DNA of 33,423 nucleotides from Deltaproteobacteria bacterium (GTDB lineage Bacteria; Myxococcota_A; UBA796): NCBI GenBank assembly GCA_002683315.1, contig NYTD01000114.1, positions 1 to 33,423 of the forward strand, read 5' to 3'. Shown piece by piece: positions 1 to 9,704 of this stretch (position 1 is its first letter; each line of letters starts with the position of its first letter). The notes under the pieces were generated by a model. It saw only the letters and a program-made list of their open reading frames with translations, ran no database searches and was not told where the DNA came from. The position numbers and the translations under genes were made by a program.

Positions 1-1
1 C

Positions 2-514
2 ATCACGCAATCCATCACATCTCTTTGGGATGGCACTCCTTTATCACAAGCCGATGTTGTTCATGTTCATATACATGAACATGATACTTTTATACAGGTC
101 GAAATTGATGCCCCATACTATAAAGACCCTGCCCCTAATACTCCTCCTTCCAGTTTTTGGAGCTTGTGGGATTATGAAGTCGTAGAAGTATTTTTTGTTG
201 GAAAGAACGGTCAATATCTAGAAGCAGAATTTGGCCCACACGGACATCATCTTTTACTCTGGCTCAGCGCCCCTCGTACAATAGAGAAAAAACATCTTCC
301 TGTAGAGTTTACAGCAACCATAGAAATCGATCGTTGGAAAGGTTTCGCAAAGATATCTCGTACTATTCTTCCTTCTCAGATTGAAAGGTGGAATCTTTTT
401 TCTATTCATGGAACAAATGAAAATCGACAATATCAGTGTATGTCCCCACTAAATACATCCAAACCTGATTTTCACCTCCCGCAGAAATTCCCCCTATACC
501 CAAATACGATATGA
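2..514 (+). CDS. UPF0462 / C4orf33-like protein (5'-truncated by window edge)
   Basis: Frame 2 is open from the window start (ITQSITSLWDGTPLSQADVVHVHIHEHDTFIQVEIDAPYYKDPAPNTPPSSFWSLWDYEVVEVFF...), continuing the 164..514 ORF. LWDYEVVEvFF, QYLEaEfGPHGhHLlL, FSIHG and KPDFH match my recollection of the UPF0462 (C4orf33) family. Confidence 0.75.
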   Translation: MTQSITSLWDGTPLSQADVVHVHIHEHDTFIQVEIDAPYYKDPAPNTPPSSFWSLWDYEVVEVFFVGKNGQYLEAEFGPHGHHLLLWLSAPRTIEKKHLPVEFTATIEIDRWKGFAKISRTILPSQIERWNLFSIHGTNENRQYQCMSPLNTSKPDFHLPQKFPLYPNTI

Positions 515-921
515 AACGATCATTTCTATGCTCTTTCATCATCTTTTCCATCTTGAGTGCATGCACTACCGATAAAAATACAGATAATGCAAAAGATTCA
601 GGAGACGATCTTGATACAGGAGACACCGGAGTAGAACCAGCCATACCCGAAGAATTTTGGACTGAAGGTACAGATCTTCCCGAACGCACCCCACAAGAAC
701 ATGAATCTTCATCCTATGCATTGTCTGGTATTCATCCTCGCATTGACGATATACTCGTTCTCAGTTCGGCAGATAGCAATGGTAAAAGCTATTGGGAACA
801 TCAACCTCAAGTAGCTCTAAGCTATAGCCCTATCCAAGGGATTCTAACCTATAGTTATGAACACTTTACAAAACGTCCTCGCTCTCAAGCCGATAGCGAT
901 GGATATCTCATCGAATTGTGA
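511..921 (+). CDS. Predicted lipoprotein, unknown function
   Basis: ATGA overlap with previous CDS; N-terminus MKRSFLCSFIIFSILSAC is a standard lipobox signal peptide followed by an acidic linker. Confidence 0.7.
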   Translation: MKRSFLCSFIIFSILSACTTDKNTDNAKDSGDDLDTGDTGVEPAIPEEFWTEGTDLPERTPQEHESSSYALSGIHPRIDDILVLSSADSNGKSYWEHQPQVALSYSPIQGILTYSYEHFTKRPRSQADSDGYLIEL

Positions 922-1766
922 TCATAAAAGCACTCAAACATCATCATCGAGGAGAGGTCTTGAAGCTCTTGCTTTCGGATCTTCCCTCCAATTTATTTTT
1001 GGTGGACTTACTGTTTCAACGAGGAATCAATTCTTCAAGCTACGAGCACTGGTTGGGTGTTTTCCAAGAAAAGAAGATTGTTGCAATCTCTGTATCGTTT
1101 GGTAGTGTTTCAAAATCGCAAAAATCCAGACTTATCGTAGCCTTTGGTAATCCGAAAGCTTGTACAAGACTTGGGCAACAAGAATCTTCCCAAGGTGGAA
1201 CAGAAATGATTATTGGAGATAGAACGTCCAGTGATGCTCTATACACACAATGGAGACAGTCTGCACAACTCGTTTATGATCAACGACTGTATGTCTGTCA
1301 TGCTGTACCCAACCAAGAAACAATTCCCATCAGATTTGCAACAACGAAAGACATAGACATCATATATCAATATTCTGCTCAGATGGTCATAGAAGACTTA
1401 AAATATGATCCTCGCATTCTTCATCCACAGAGATTTCATACTTCCATTCAATCAAAAATAGAAAGAAACAAATGCATTGTTGCTGAACATAATGGCGAGA
1501 TATGCTATATTATAGACATTGGAACACATTTTCGACTTGGCTGTCAGCTTGGTGGAACGTTTGTCCCCCCCAAATTTCGAGGCAAAGGATTCTCCACAAA
1601 AGCCACCGCTGCTGTATGTACACTCATGCTTTCTTCGTGTGATTGTGTCACACTTCATGTACATGAACAAAATATTCCTGCTATTCGATGCTATGAACGC
1701 GTTGGATTTCTAGCCTCTACTCCCTTTCGATTGATCTCCTTCCTAGGAACCAACCATGCCCAGTAA
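918..1766 (+). CDS. GNAT-family N-acetyltransferase
   Basis: GTG start overlapping the upstream TGA; C-terminal GNAT pattern (GTFVPPKFRGKGFSTKATAAVC ... HVHEQNIPAIRCYERVGF). Confidence 0.8.
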   Translation: MIIKALKHHHRGEVLKLLLSDLPSNLFLVDLLFQRGINSSSYEHWLGVFQEKKIVAISVSFGSVSKSQKSRLIVAFGNPKACTRLGQQESSQGGTEMIIGDRTSSDALYTQWRQSAQLVYDQRLYVCHAVPNQETIPIRFATTKDIDIIYQYSAQMVIEDLKYDPRILHPQRFHTSIQSKIERNKCIVAEHNGEICYIIDIGTHFRLGCQLGGTFVPPKFRGKGFSTKATAAVCTLMLSSCDCVTLHVHEQNIPAIRCYERVGFLASTPFRLISFLGTNHAQ

Positions 1767-2979
1767 AAAAAGAACACGCCGTAAGAAAAAAAATGAAGAG
1801 CTAAACAACCTCGCTGAAACACTAAAATCATACGGTTTACGAGACAAAGATGCAAAGAAACAAAGTGGAAAACACCGTGGCCCTCCCAAAGCACGATCTG
1901 TTCGCGAACATGGTGATCCTCGCTTTGCCCCCATCATCGCTGCGGCACTTTCCAAGCAGGGCTCTGTAAAACGAGCGACACACAGCTTTCATACATATCC
2001 TGCAGGAATGCACCCTGATTGTGCACGTATGATTATCGATGCCTGCCCAGGATCAGTACACGATCCTTTTTGTGGTGGAGGAACAGTCCTCGTAGAAGCT
2101 GTTCTAGCCGGAAGACAAGTCTCCGGATCAGATTTATCCCCCATTGCGCTTCTTGTATCCAATGCTCGAACGGCTGGACCAGAACTTGCCACTCCTCTCC
2201 GCTCTGCAGCTCGAAAAATTGCAGCACAAGCACAACTTCGTATCGATGTAGATGTTCATGAAGATCTCAACAACTGGTATGAACCACATGTAGCACAAGA
2301 ACTGGGTCGAATCCGTGATGAAATCCCCAAATATGCACAAGAGGTTCAACCTCTGCTAAGAGCTGTATTCTCATCCATCATCGTTAAAAGTAGCTATCGA
2401 AAATCGGACACCACCAATCACCGTGAACCTCATCATCGACCTGTAGGAACCACCGCTGTTCTCTTTCACAAGAAAGCACGAGAACTCGGAAGAATGCTTG
2501 AAAATATGCCTTCATCTCAGCCACATATCTTCGAAGGAAATGCATGTACGCAGATTCCACCAGAACCTGTCGATCTTATCTTAACTTCTCCTCCCTATCC
2601 TGGTGTGTACGACTATCTTCCACTACAGCAATTGCGGTACCTTTGGCTTGGAATCGAAAATGCAAAGGTCGCACAAGAGATAGGAAGTCGTCGAAGTTTC
2701 CGTGCACAAGGGAGACAAGAAGCACTAAAAGAATGGCAGGAGAGAACGGATGAATGGATCAAAACCCAAACATCCAACCTCACCCCACAAGGAAAATTCG
2801 CCATTATTGTTGGAGATGGATTGGTTGGAGGAAAACTTGTCGACACCTTATTCCCTACTGTTGAATCTCTCAAACGATGTGGTATGAAGGTTGTGGCAAG
2901 AGCCAGTGCTGACCGCCCAGATCATGCTCGAGGAGCAATTCGTATTGAGCATCTTGTTTTGGCTGAACGAGAAGGATAA
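1756..2979 (+). CDS. SAM-dependent DNA (N4/N6) or TRM11-like RNA methyltransferase
   Basis: DPFCGGGTVLVEAVLAGRQVSGSDLSPIA (motif I region) and LILTSPPYPGVYDYL (SPPY catalytic motif). Confidence 0.8.
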   Translation: MPSKKRTRRKKKNEELNNLAETLKSYGLRDKDAKKQSGKHRGPPKARSVREHGDPRFAPIIAAALSKQGSVKRATHSFHTYPAGMHPDCARMIIDACPGSVHDPFCGGGTVLVEAVLAGRQVSGSDLSPIALLVSNARTAGPELATPLRSAARKIAAQAQLRIDVDVHEDLNNWYEPHVAQELGRIRDEIPKYAQEVQPLLRAVFSSIIVKSSYRKSDTTNHREPHHRPVGTTAVLFHKKARELGRMLENMPSSQPHIFEGNACTQIPPEPVDLILTSPPYPGVYDYLPLQQLRYLWLGIENAKVAQEIGSRRSFRAQGRQEALKEWQERTDEWIKTQTSNLTPQGKFAIIVGDGLVGGKLVDTLFPTVESLKRCGMKVVARASADRPDHARGAIRIEHLVLAEREG

Positions 2980-2982
2980 TCA

Positions 2983-3699
2983 ATGCTCGACGCCCTTCGC
3001 GCCAAGCTAGAAAACGCTGGACTTGAGATTATCGATATCAGTCTCAGTAGATTGGTGGTTCGCTCTAACGATCATGAAGCCGAACTATCTTTGCATAACC
3101 TTTATCGTATGATTATGACATCTCCAAGAGAGAACCACGATAAGCAACTGCAACATTTCACACAGCAGGTATATGACCAACTTCATGTACACAATAACCC
3201 AAAAATCTTATATCCACTTCTTGCCCAAGATACTCCAGATCCTCGTATACATTCCCCATGGAGTGCTCCCCTCATCCCCAATCTCCTCAAGCTCGTACTC
3301 TGCTTTGAACAAGGAGAGAGAATGAAACTGCTCTCCCCTATGGATATCGTCCGTTCTGGTCGATCTATGAAGGATCTCAAAAAAGAAGCGATGGAGAACC
3401 TTTTTCGTATCAGTTCTTCCCATAAACCTAAATTAGATTCTCTTGGACAATACCGATTTGAGATTGGAGATGGATATGATGCCAGCCGATTTCTTATGAT
3501 CCGATACTGGTTTGAGAAACAAGAAATTTGGGTTGCTCTTCCTTCTCGTGACAGCCTATGGGTTAGAACAAGCCCCCCTGATCAACAAGCCACTTCCGCA
3601 CTAAAAGATTCTTTCGAAACATTACCATATCCTTTACTAGAACGTTGGATTCAACTTCCACAAGATACAAAAGACCCACAACAACAGGAGAACTCATGA
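2983..3699 (+). CDS. Conserved-looking hypothetical protein
   Basis: 238-aa ORF 3 nt after the methyltransferase stop and ATGA-coupled to the next CDS. Confidence 0.6.
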   Translation: MLDALRAKLENAGLEIIDISLSRLVVRSNDHEAELSLHNLYRMIMTSPRENHDKQLQHFTQQVYDQLHVHNNPKILYPLLAQDTPDPRIHSPWSAPLIPNLLKLVLCFEQGERMKLLSPMDIVRSGRSMKDLKKEAMENLFRISSSHKPKLDSLGQYRFEIGDGYDASRFLMIRYWFEKQEIWVALPSRDSLWVRTSPPDQQATSALKDSFETLPYPLLERWIQLPQDTKDPQQQENS

Positions 3700-4646
3700 G
3701 TCTTCTCTCTACTGCCATTCATGCCGTTCAACAAGCCCAAAAAGCCTGTATTAACGTACAAAAAACCCTGATCACTTCCGTCTCTAAAGAAGATCGTTCG
3801 CCAGTTACAGTCGCTGATTTCGCGGCGCAATCGATCGTCAGTATGATTCTTCAAGAGTACAATGCAGATATTTCTCTTGTTGGTGAAGAAGACGCACAGT
3901 TATTACGTGAAAACGAAGAATTAAAACAAAAGGTCTGTGCAGTCGTGGCACATGTTATGCCAGAAAAAACCGAGAACGAAATTCTCACTGCTATTGATCG
4001 AGGAACCCACGAAGGAGGCTCAAAGGGTACTTTTTGGGTTCTTGATCCAATCGACGGAACAAAAGGGTTTTTACGAAAGCAGCAATATGCCATTGCTCTT
4101 GGGCTTGTCGAAAATGGAGAAGTAACACTTGGGATTCTCGGATGCCCCAATCTTCCACGAGATCTAAACGAACCCAATATCGATATCGGTTCTCTATTTT
4201 TTGCAACCAAAGGAGGAGGAAGTTTTCGCTGGATCGCTTCCGGTAAAAGCACCCCCATCTATGTATCACAAGAACCTTTTCGCTTTTGCGAATCTGTTGA
4301 GAAAGCGCATTCATCACATAGTCGCGCACAAAAAATTGCCGATATAGTTGGGATAACAGACCCACCAATACGAATGGATAGTCAATGTAAATATGCCTTG
4401 GTTGCACAAGGACAAGCTGCAGCCTATCTTCGCCTCACCAAAGGTGGATATGTCGAAAAAATTTGGGACCATGCTGCTGGTGCCATCATCATCACGGAAG
4501 CGGGTGGAATGGTGACTGATTTACACGGAAAACCGTTGGACTTTTCCAAAGGGAGAAAACTCTCCTCCAATAAAGGTATTATCGCTTCTTCTGGAGGGGA
4601 ACTTCACCAAGAACTGGTTCAAGCATATACTCAAACAGATTCATGA
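3696..4646 (+). CDS. cysQ: Inositol-monophosphatase superfamily, 3'(2'),5'-bisphosphate nucleotidase (CysQ/HAL2-like)
   Basis: Start placed at the ATG overlapping the upstream TGA; SPVTVADFAAQSIV, GEED, FWVLDPIDGTKGFLR, IWDHAAGAIIITEAGG motifs. Confidence 0.85.
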   Translation: MSLLSTAIHAVQQAQKACINVQKTLITSVSKEDRSPVTVADFAAQSIVSMILQEYNADISLVGEEDAQLLRENEELKQKVCAVVAHVMPEKTENEILTAIDRGTHEGGSKGTFWVLDPIDGTKGFLRKQQYAIALGLVENGEVTLGILGCPNLPRDLNEPNIDIGSLFFATKGGGSFRWIASGKSTPIYVSQEPFRFCESVEKAHSSHSRAQKIADIVGITDPPIRMDSQCKYALVAQGQAAAYLRLTKGGYVEKIWDHAAGAIIITEAGGMVTDLHGKPLDFSKGRKLSSNKGIIASSGGELHQELVQAYTQTDS

Positions 4647-4712
4647 TGTAGACTCATATACAAAAATCATATACATTATCTTGGTTATGAACCCACCAAC
4701 GAAGGAAAGATT

Positions 4713-5117
4713 GTGATTACCCGACTTGATCATATCGCCATTGCTGTCACAGACATCGAAAAGGCCATTATCCGCTTTCTAGATGATTTTGGATTGGATT
4801 ACAAAGGAAGAGAATCTGTACATTCCGCACAGACAGAAACTGCCTTTTTTCCGATTTCAGGAACGCAGATCGAACTCATTCATCCACTTGATGGAATGGG
4901 TCCTGTCAAAAAACATCTTGAAAAAAGAGGCCCTGGACTTCATCATATATGCTTTGAAACAGACAATATAGAGGAAGACTTTCTGCGCTTACGCGAAAAA
5001 GGTTATCGATTTCTTTCTACAGCACCACAGCCTGGTGCGCACAATACAAAGGTATTGTTTATTCACCCCAAAAGCACAGGTGGAATTCTCATCGAACTTG
5101 CGGAGCACCCACAATGA
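4713..5117 (+). CDS. mce: Methylmalonyl-CoA epimerase (glyoxalase/VOC fold)
   Basis: GTG start after a GAAGGAAAG SD; RLDHIAIAVTDIEKA ... GPGLHHICFETDNIE ... HNTKVLFIHPKSTGGILIELAE. Confidence 0.88.
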   Translation: MITRLDHIAIAVTDIEKAIIRFLDDFGLDYKGRESVHSAQTETAFFPISGTQIELIHPLDGMGPVKKHLEKRGPGLHHICFETDNIEEDFLRLREKGYRFLSTAPQPGAHNTKVLFIHPKSTGGILIELAEHPQ

Positions 5118-6205
5118 TGGCCTACGGTGAAAGCACAACACTTGCAGAAAGAAAAAAAAGAGCAGCCAAAAGAATGATTCTTGGATTTATAGGAACAGAC
5201 ATCCCTCAAGAGATTCATTCGTTTGTACATCGCGCGGCACCAGCCGGATATATTCTCTTCTCTCGCAATATCGAAGAACCACAACAAATTCTCTCTTTGA
5301 ATACCAAACTCAAAGAATTACACAAAAATACCCATCGTCCGCTCATTTCTGTCGATCAAGAAGGGGGTAGAGTCCGTAGAATTCGTGAAACAGGTTGGCC
5401 GGCCATGCGATACGTTGGCAATATAAATGATCCTCAAATGACCAAAGACATCGCAAAAGGAATCACAAATGAGCTTCTCGCACTTGGATTCAATACCAAC
5501 TGGGCTCCTGTAACAGATGTAGATTCGAACCCAGCTAACCCTGTTATCGGAGATCGTTCTTTTGGTCGATCTCCTGAAATCTGCTCAGAACATGTTCAAA
5601 TCTTCTTAGAGACCATGCATGAATGCGGAATGCTTGGATGTCTGAAGCACTTTCCCGGACACGGTGACACCGATATTGACTCCCATTTGGCTCTACCCAC
5701 AGTCGAGAAAGAACGTCCGGACTTAGAAGCTTGTGAGTTGTATCCATTCGCTAAAAATATCAAAACAACCCATATCGTGATGACTGCACACGTGATGTTT
5801 CCCGCATTCGATGAACAATATCCCGCCACCATGTCCAAATCGATCATTCAAGACGTCTTACGTGAACGATTTTCCTATAATGGTATCGTTGTTTCCGACG
5901 ATATGGAGATGAAAGCTGTTCGAGGCCGATGGCCTCTCCAACAACAATTAGACTTATCTTGCAAAGCAGGTGTTGATCTATTTTTGTTCTGTAAAGAAGC
6001 TGCACTTCAAGAAGAAGCATTTGAAACATTGGTACATCTACAAGAGAATGACCCCATACATGACCGACTCGCTATCGCATCCGAAAAACGCCTTGATACA
6101 TTACAACAATACCTTATTCATACTCCTCATATTTCCTTTTCACATGTTGGAAAAGAAGAGTATACCATTTTAAGTGAATCTGTGATTCGCCGTGGTCAAT
6201 CTTAG
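5114..6205 (+). CDS. nagZ: Beta-N-acetylhexosaminidase, GH3 (NagZ-like)
   Basis: SVDQEGGRVRR, NWAPVTDVDSNPANPVIGDRSFG, KHFPGHGDTDIDSHLALP, GIVVSDDMEMKA motifs; ATGATG overlap with epimerase stop. Confidence 0.92.
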   Translation: MMAYGESTTLAERKKRAAKRMILGFIGTDIPQEIHSFVHRAAPAGYILFSRNIEEPQQILSLNTKLKELHKNTHRPLISVDQEGGRVRRIRETGWPAMRYVGNINDPQMTKDIAKGITNELLALGFNTNWAPVTDVDSNPANPVIGDRSFGRSPEICSEHVQIFLETMHECGMLGCLKHFPGHGDTDIDSHLALPTVEKERPDLEACELYPFAKNIKTTHIVMTAHVMFPAFDEQYPATMSKSIIQDVLRERFSYNGIVVSDDMEMKAVRGRWPLQQQLDLSCKAGVDLFLFCKEAALQEEAFETLVHLQENDPIHDRLAIASEKRLDTLQQYLIHTPHISFSHVGKEEYTILSESVIRRGQS

Positions 6206-6213
6206 GAGCTTTC

Positions 6214-6747
6214 ATGTTGTGGATTTTTTTTCTGTTTGGATGTCTAAAACAACCTCTACCATGTTCGCCAACATTATATGCTCCACCTGAAACGTTTCAA
6301 GTTGCATGGATATCTCCTGTTGAAAAATCCGTATGGAGTAATGAAACCATCGAAGTTGTTCCAATGAAAGATCTCCGATTGTGGGTGCATGAAAACAAAG
6401 CAAGTTCTTCCGATGTTCTTGCATATCTGGGCATGCGATCTGCAAAAGCAAAAGATATAGAAGCCGTTAATTACAAAATTACAGTGTTTGATGTCCATCG
6501 AGACACGCTTTGTCGCCCCATCAAAGGTGCGGAACCAGGAAAGGTTCAGTCCAATGTTGCCATATGCCTTGAAAAAGATCAACGAGCAAAAAGCTGGACG
6601 CACAGACATGGATATACTGGTTGTGGATATGCTATCAACAGTAAGACCCAAAAAAGGAGTCTGGACATATATCGTATTCGTTGGATGGATGCTTCTACAA
6701 TGGGGTTTTGTGTCTTTCCTCTGGCACGATTTCTTGATGGAGCATAA
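6214..6747 (+). CDS. Predicted lipoprotein with very short signal peptide
   Basis: Strong SD (TTAGGAGCTTTCATG); MLWIFFLFGC lipobox-like N-terminus with Cys at residue 10. Confidence 0.65.
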   Translation: MLWIFFLFGCLKQPLPCSPTLYAPPETFQVAWISPVEKSVWSNETIEVVPMKDLRLWVHENKASSSDVLAYLGMRSAKAKDIEAVNYKITVFDVHRDTLCRPIKGAEPGKVQSNVAICLEKDQRAKSWTHRHGYTGCGYAINSKTQKRSLDIYRIRWMDASTMGFCVFPLARFLDGA

Positions 6748-6753
6748 ACCCTC

Positions 6754-7503
6754 TCACTCTATATGCGCACAAACAACACAACGCTCTTTTTCTTCAGAAT
6801 TCACAGGAAAAGATGAAACAGATGAAGCATGCATCATGCGTAGACGTGTTTGATCAGTACATGACTCATCAAAGTTATTATTGATCAACATAAATCGATC
6901 CTCACGAATCGTGTCTATTACACCAAAATCATACCCTTCAGTGAGAAATATATGCTGTGCTTTGTTGGGGATCTTTGATCCAAATAGCCACCCCTGAGCC
7001 AGTTTTTGAGTTGGTGTTCCGTGCATCCATTCTCTCCGAATGAATTCAGCAACACTATGATCAGAAGATATCTGACAAAGTTCTTGATTACGATACAGGT
7101 ACAATCTACAGTTTCCGATAGACAACCACATCGCTTTTCCTTGAAAGATCCAAAGAACGACAAATGACACTCCCATCAAGGGAAGATTTCGCTGTTTTAT
7201 GGTTGTGCGTATTTCCTGATGACCTTGCTCTACAAACTGTTTGAGATGTTGCACATCAAATTCGGGCACTCCCAACAGATACAACTGGCGAAAAAGAAGA
7301 ACGGCAAGTTCTACGGCAAGTCGATCATTTTTCAACCCACTCATTCCATCAGCAATCATGCATATGGAACCATGCTCTTTTGTCTTTATTTTTTGTTCTC
7401 CTATCGAGTTATTAAAATGCATTATCCCATTATTTGCCACAATATAACGTTGTGCACCTAAGGAACGAGGTGTATCACAATGATGAAAGACTTTGAGACT
7501 CAT
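6754..7503 (-). CDS. PP2C-like Ser/Thr phosphatase domain protein, possibly degenerate
   Basis: ICMIADGMSGLKNDRLAVELAV and MWLSIGNCRLYLYRNQELCQISSDHS resemble the PP2C motifs (DGMGG, GDSRxYxxR), with the second Asp replaced. Confidence 0.65.
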   Translation of the reverse strand: MSLKVFHHCDTPRSLGAQRYIVANNGIMHFNNSIGEQKIKTKEHGSICMIADGMSGLKNDRLAVELAVLLFRQLYLLGVPEFDVQHLKQFVEQGHQEIRTTIKQRNLPLMGVSFVVLWIFQGKAMWLSIGNCRLYLYRNQELCQISSDHSVAEFIRREWMHGTPTQKLAQGWLFGSKIPNKAQHIFLTEGYDFGVIDTIREDRFMLINNNFDESCTDQTRLRMMHASSVSSFPVNSEEKERCVVCAHIE

Positions 7504-9116
7504 GATATCAATGCCCGGTATAATGGAGTTTCCAAAAGAATACTTTCTGCCTGTTTCCAGATGGGTGTTTTGTGAAAATAGACACCAAAAACTTGATTAC
7601 CAACAAGTATCTCGTCTCCCGATAATATCGATTTTTTACGATTGGGCGTACTTAAACTCAACACCTGCTCTCCTCTTCGGATAAATGCAGGATACTTCTT
7701 TTGCAAAATGCATAATGATGGATCTCCTTTTAAATCAAGCAAAGCATGCTCTGGGCCTACCATGATAGAGTATGTGCTAATAGAGGACTTCGAAACGGAA
7801 GAATCTCGAAATGGCAAACGTTCTTGCTGTACAAATTCTGGTCTCCAAACAATATTACTATTGTCATTCCCATTTGGAAGCGGTATTTCACACTTTTGAT
7901 CACGCCCTATTTTATAGGAAGCACCATATGATAGCTTGATTGAAGTCGGTTCAAGCCTAACTTCTCCAAGATATGGCCAATTTTTTTGCGTGGCAAAAGG
8001 ATGAGCATGAAATGAAAAGAGAAGTCCACTACTATTAATTTGCATACCATTTTTTAGCTCAATCTCTTTATTTGCAGCAAGAATCATATCATCTACAAAA
8101 CAAGGTGGTCGAAGACTCTTAAAATATATTGATGCTCCTTGCACACGAAATACAGCCAATGCTTTTTCTTTATTGGTATTTACCTCATATCCTCGATGAA
8201 GATATAGATTATATCCTTCCATCCACTGTGAGAAACGATTCTTTTGAAATAAAAATCCGCTCTTTTGAAGCTGGATATTAGAAAGGGATAATTGCAATGT
8301 TTCCGTCGCTACATTGAGCATCATAGACTTATCAAGCGTTCGACGATTCAATTCATATGTCTCAAACAAGAACGTCATAAGAATTCGGTCTCGGTATACA
8401 AGCTGACGACGATTGAGAAAATTGGGTACAGGTCTCAATCCTAAGTATTCGTATGCTGGATTTGTACGAAAAGAAAGTTCTCCGTGCTCATTTTGAGAAA
8501 TTTGTAATGCACAAGGAATTTGTAATTTCTCCATCCGCTTCGTATCAAGAGGATGAGCACCCAGTGTCCATGCGATCTGATCGTTGTACAAAACACCCAA
8601 GTCTTGAAACGTATCTGACTGTGCCGCTATGTGTGCCTTGATATCAACAAGAGGAAGAGACTCTTCCGTTTCTTTATGCCGGTTATCAAATAAACCGATG
8701 GCAAACTCATTTTCTTGCAACTCTAACTGCAATCCATTGTGACCATCGGGAGAAAATCCAAACCGAACGTTGGTATCAAATCTTTGTGCGATATTGCGGT
8801 CGCGAATCAAAGAAAAATACAGCGGAGATATAATATCTAGGCACTGGGCATACCATGCCCTACTAATGCGTGAATAGTCTTGCTCATTCAAAAATATGAT
8901 AACTTCACTTGCCGGTAACTCTCTTCCAGAAAAAGCCAAAATACTATGAATCAATCCATTTTTGCTTCCGCTTTTCCAAATTAGTTCTGGTTGAGCAACA
9001 ATATCACCACTTGAACGATAAATCGTAATTCGGTTTGCAAAATACTTTAGCTCAGGACGACCTGAAAATGGATGACGAGTTGATGACTCAAAGAGACTAC
9101 GAAAAAAATTAGACAT
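7500..9116 (-). CDS. FHA-domain-like protein (C-terminal), unknown N-terminal region
   Basis: C-terminal SYKIGRDQKCEIPLPN ... GPEHALLDLKGDPSLCIL ... LSGDEILVGNQVFGVYF fits an FHA core; 4-nt ATGA overlap with the PP2C-like CDS. Confidence 0.65.
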   Translation of the reverse strand: MSNFFRSLFESSTRHPFSGRPELKYFANRITIYRSSGDIVAQPELIWKSGSKNGLIHSILAFSGRELPASEVIIFLNEQDYSRISRAWYAQCLDIISPLYFSLIRDRNIAQRFDTNVRFGFSPDGHNGLQLELQENEFAIGLFDNRHKETEESLPLVDIKAHIAAQSDTFQDLGVLYNDQIAWTLGAHPLDTKRMEKLQIPCALQISQNEHGELSFRTNPAYEYLGLRPVPNFLNRRQLVYRDRILMTFLFETYELNRRTLDKSMMLNVATETLQLSLSNIQLQKSGFLFQKNRFSQWMEGYNLYLHRGYEVNTNKEKALAVFRVQGASIYFKSLRPPCFVDDMILAANKEIELKNGMQINSSGLLFSFHAHPFATQKNWPYLGEVRLEPTSIKLSYGASYKIGRDQKCEIPLPNGNDNSNIVWRPEFVQQERLPFRDSSVSKSSISTYSIMVGPEHALLDLKGDPSLCILQKKYPAFIRRGEQVLSLSTPNRKKSILSGDEILVGNQVFGVYFHKTPIWKQAESILLETPLYRALIS

Positions 9117-9250
9117 AATAGTGGAAAACGAAGTAGACGTACTCCTCTTTATTCACATTGAAATCAGAGTACAATTGAATTTTACATTTCAATCCTCTAT
9201 CGCACAAAAAACAATATCTTTTCACACTTTGAACGTCCTCCAAAACACCG

Positions 9251-9700
9251 TTACTCCAAGGAGAATATCGCAGAATTCTTTTCGTTTTCCATACACTCCA
9301 CTTCAATCGCTTTAACACGGCCTGCATGATCTTTATCGTTATTCAGAAGTCGATTCAACTCATCACACACAAGCTGGGCAAAACATTCAGCACCAACAGC
9401 ATTCACCACTCGAAGCTGAATCAGGCCTTTTTGCTCTAACTCGTGAAATAGAGATAATTCCGGATCATCATGCGCTATGATTGTCGTGTGATCAAAAAGA
9501 TAGGACAATCGTTCTTTGACACCATTGTTAGAAAAACATCCAAAATCACAAACCCAATTGCGTTCATCAAGTTCTCCAGCAAAAGTAACCCGAAAAGACA
9601 ATGCATAGCCGTGAAGAAATCTACAATGAGAATGTACTGCTCTCCATTGTCTGAATGTGCAGCTATATCCGGAAAAAAGTTTGGTCGATCGATACATCAT
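9251..9700 (-). CDS. 6-pyruvoyl/6-carboxy-tetrahydropterin synthase-like (QueD-like, HGY variant subfamily)
   Basis: HCRFLHGYALSFRVTFAGELDERNWVCDFGCF, LFDHTTIIAHDDPEL, NAVGAECFAQLVCDELN and IEVECMENEKNSA align by eye to QueD-like proteins. Confidence 0.75.
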   Translation of the reverse strand: MMYRSTKLFSGYSCTFRQWRAVHSHCRFLHGYALSFRVTFAGELDERNWVCDFGCFSNNGVKERLSYLFDHTTIIAHDDPELSLFHELEQKGLIQLRVVNAVGAECFAQLVCDELNRLLNNDKDHAGRVKAIEVECMENEKNSAIFSLE

Positions 9701-9704
9701 AGCC

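Noticed and set aside
3851-4407. Minus-strand ORFs antisense to the CysQ-like gene
   Set aside because: Shadow ORFs of a well-supported CDS.
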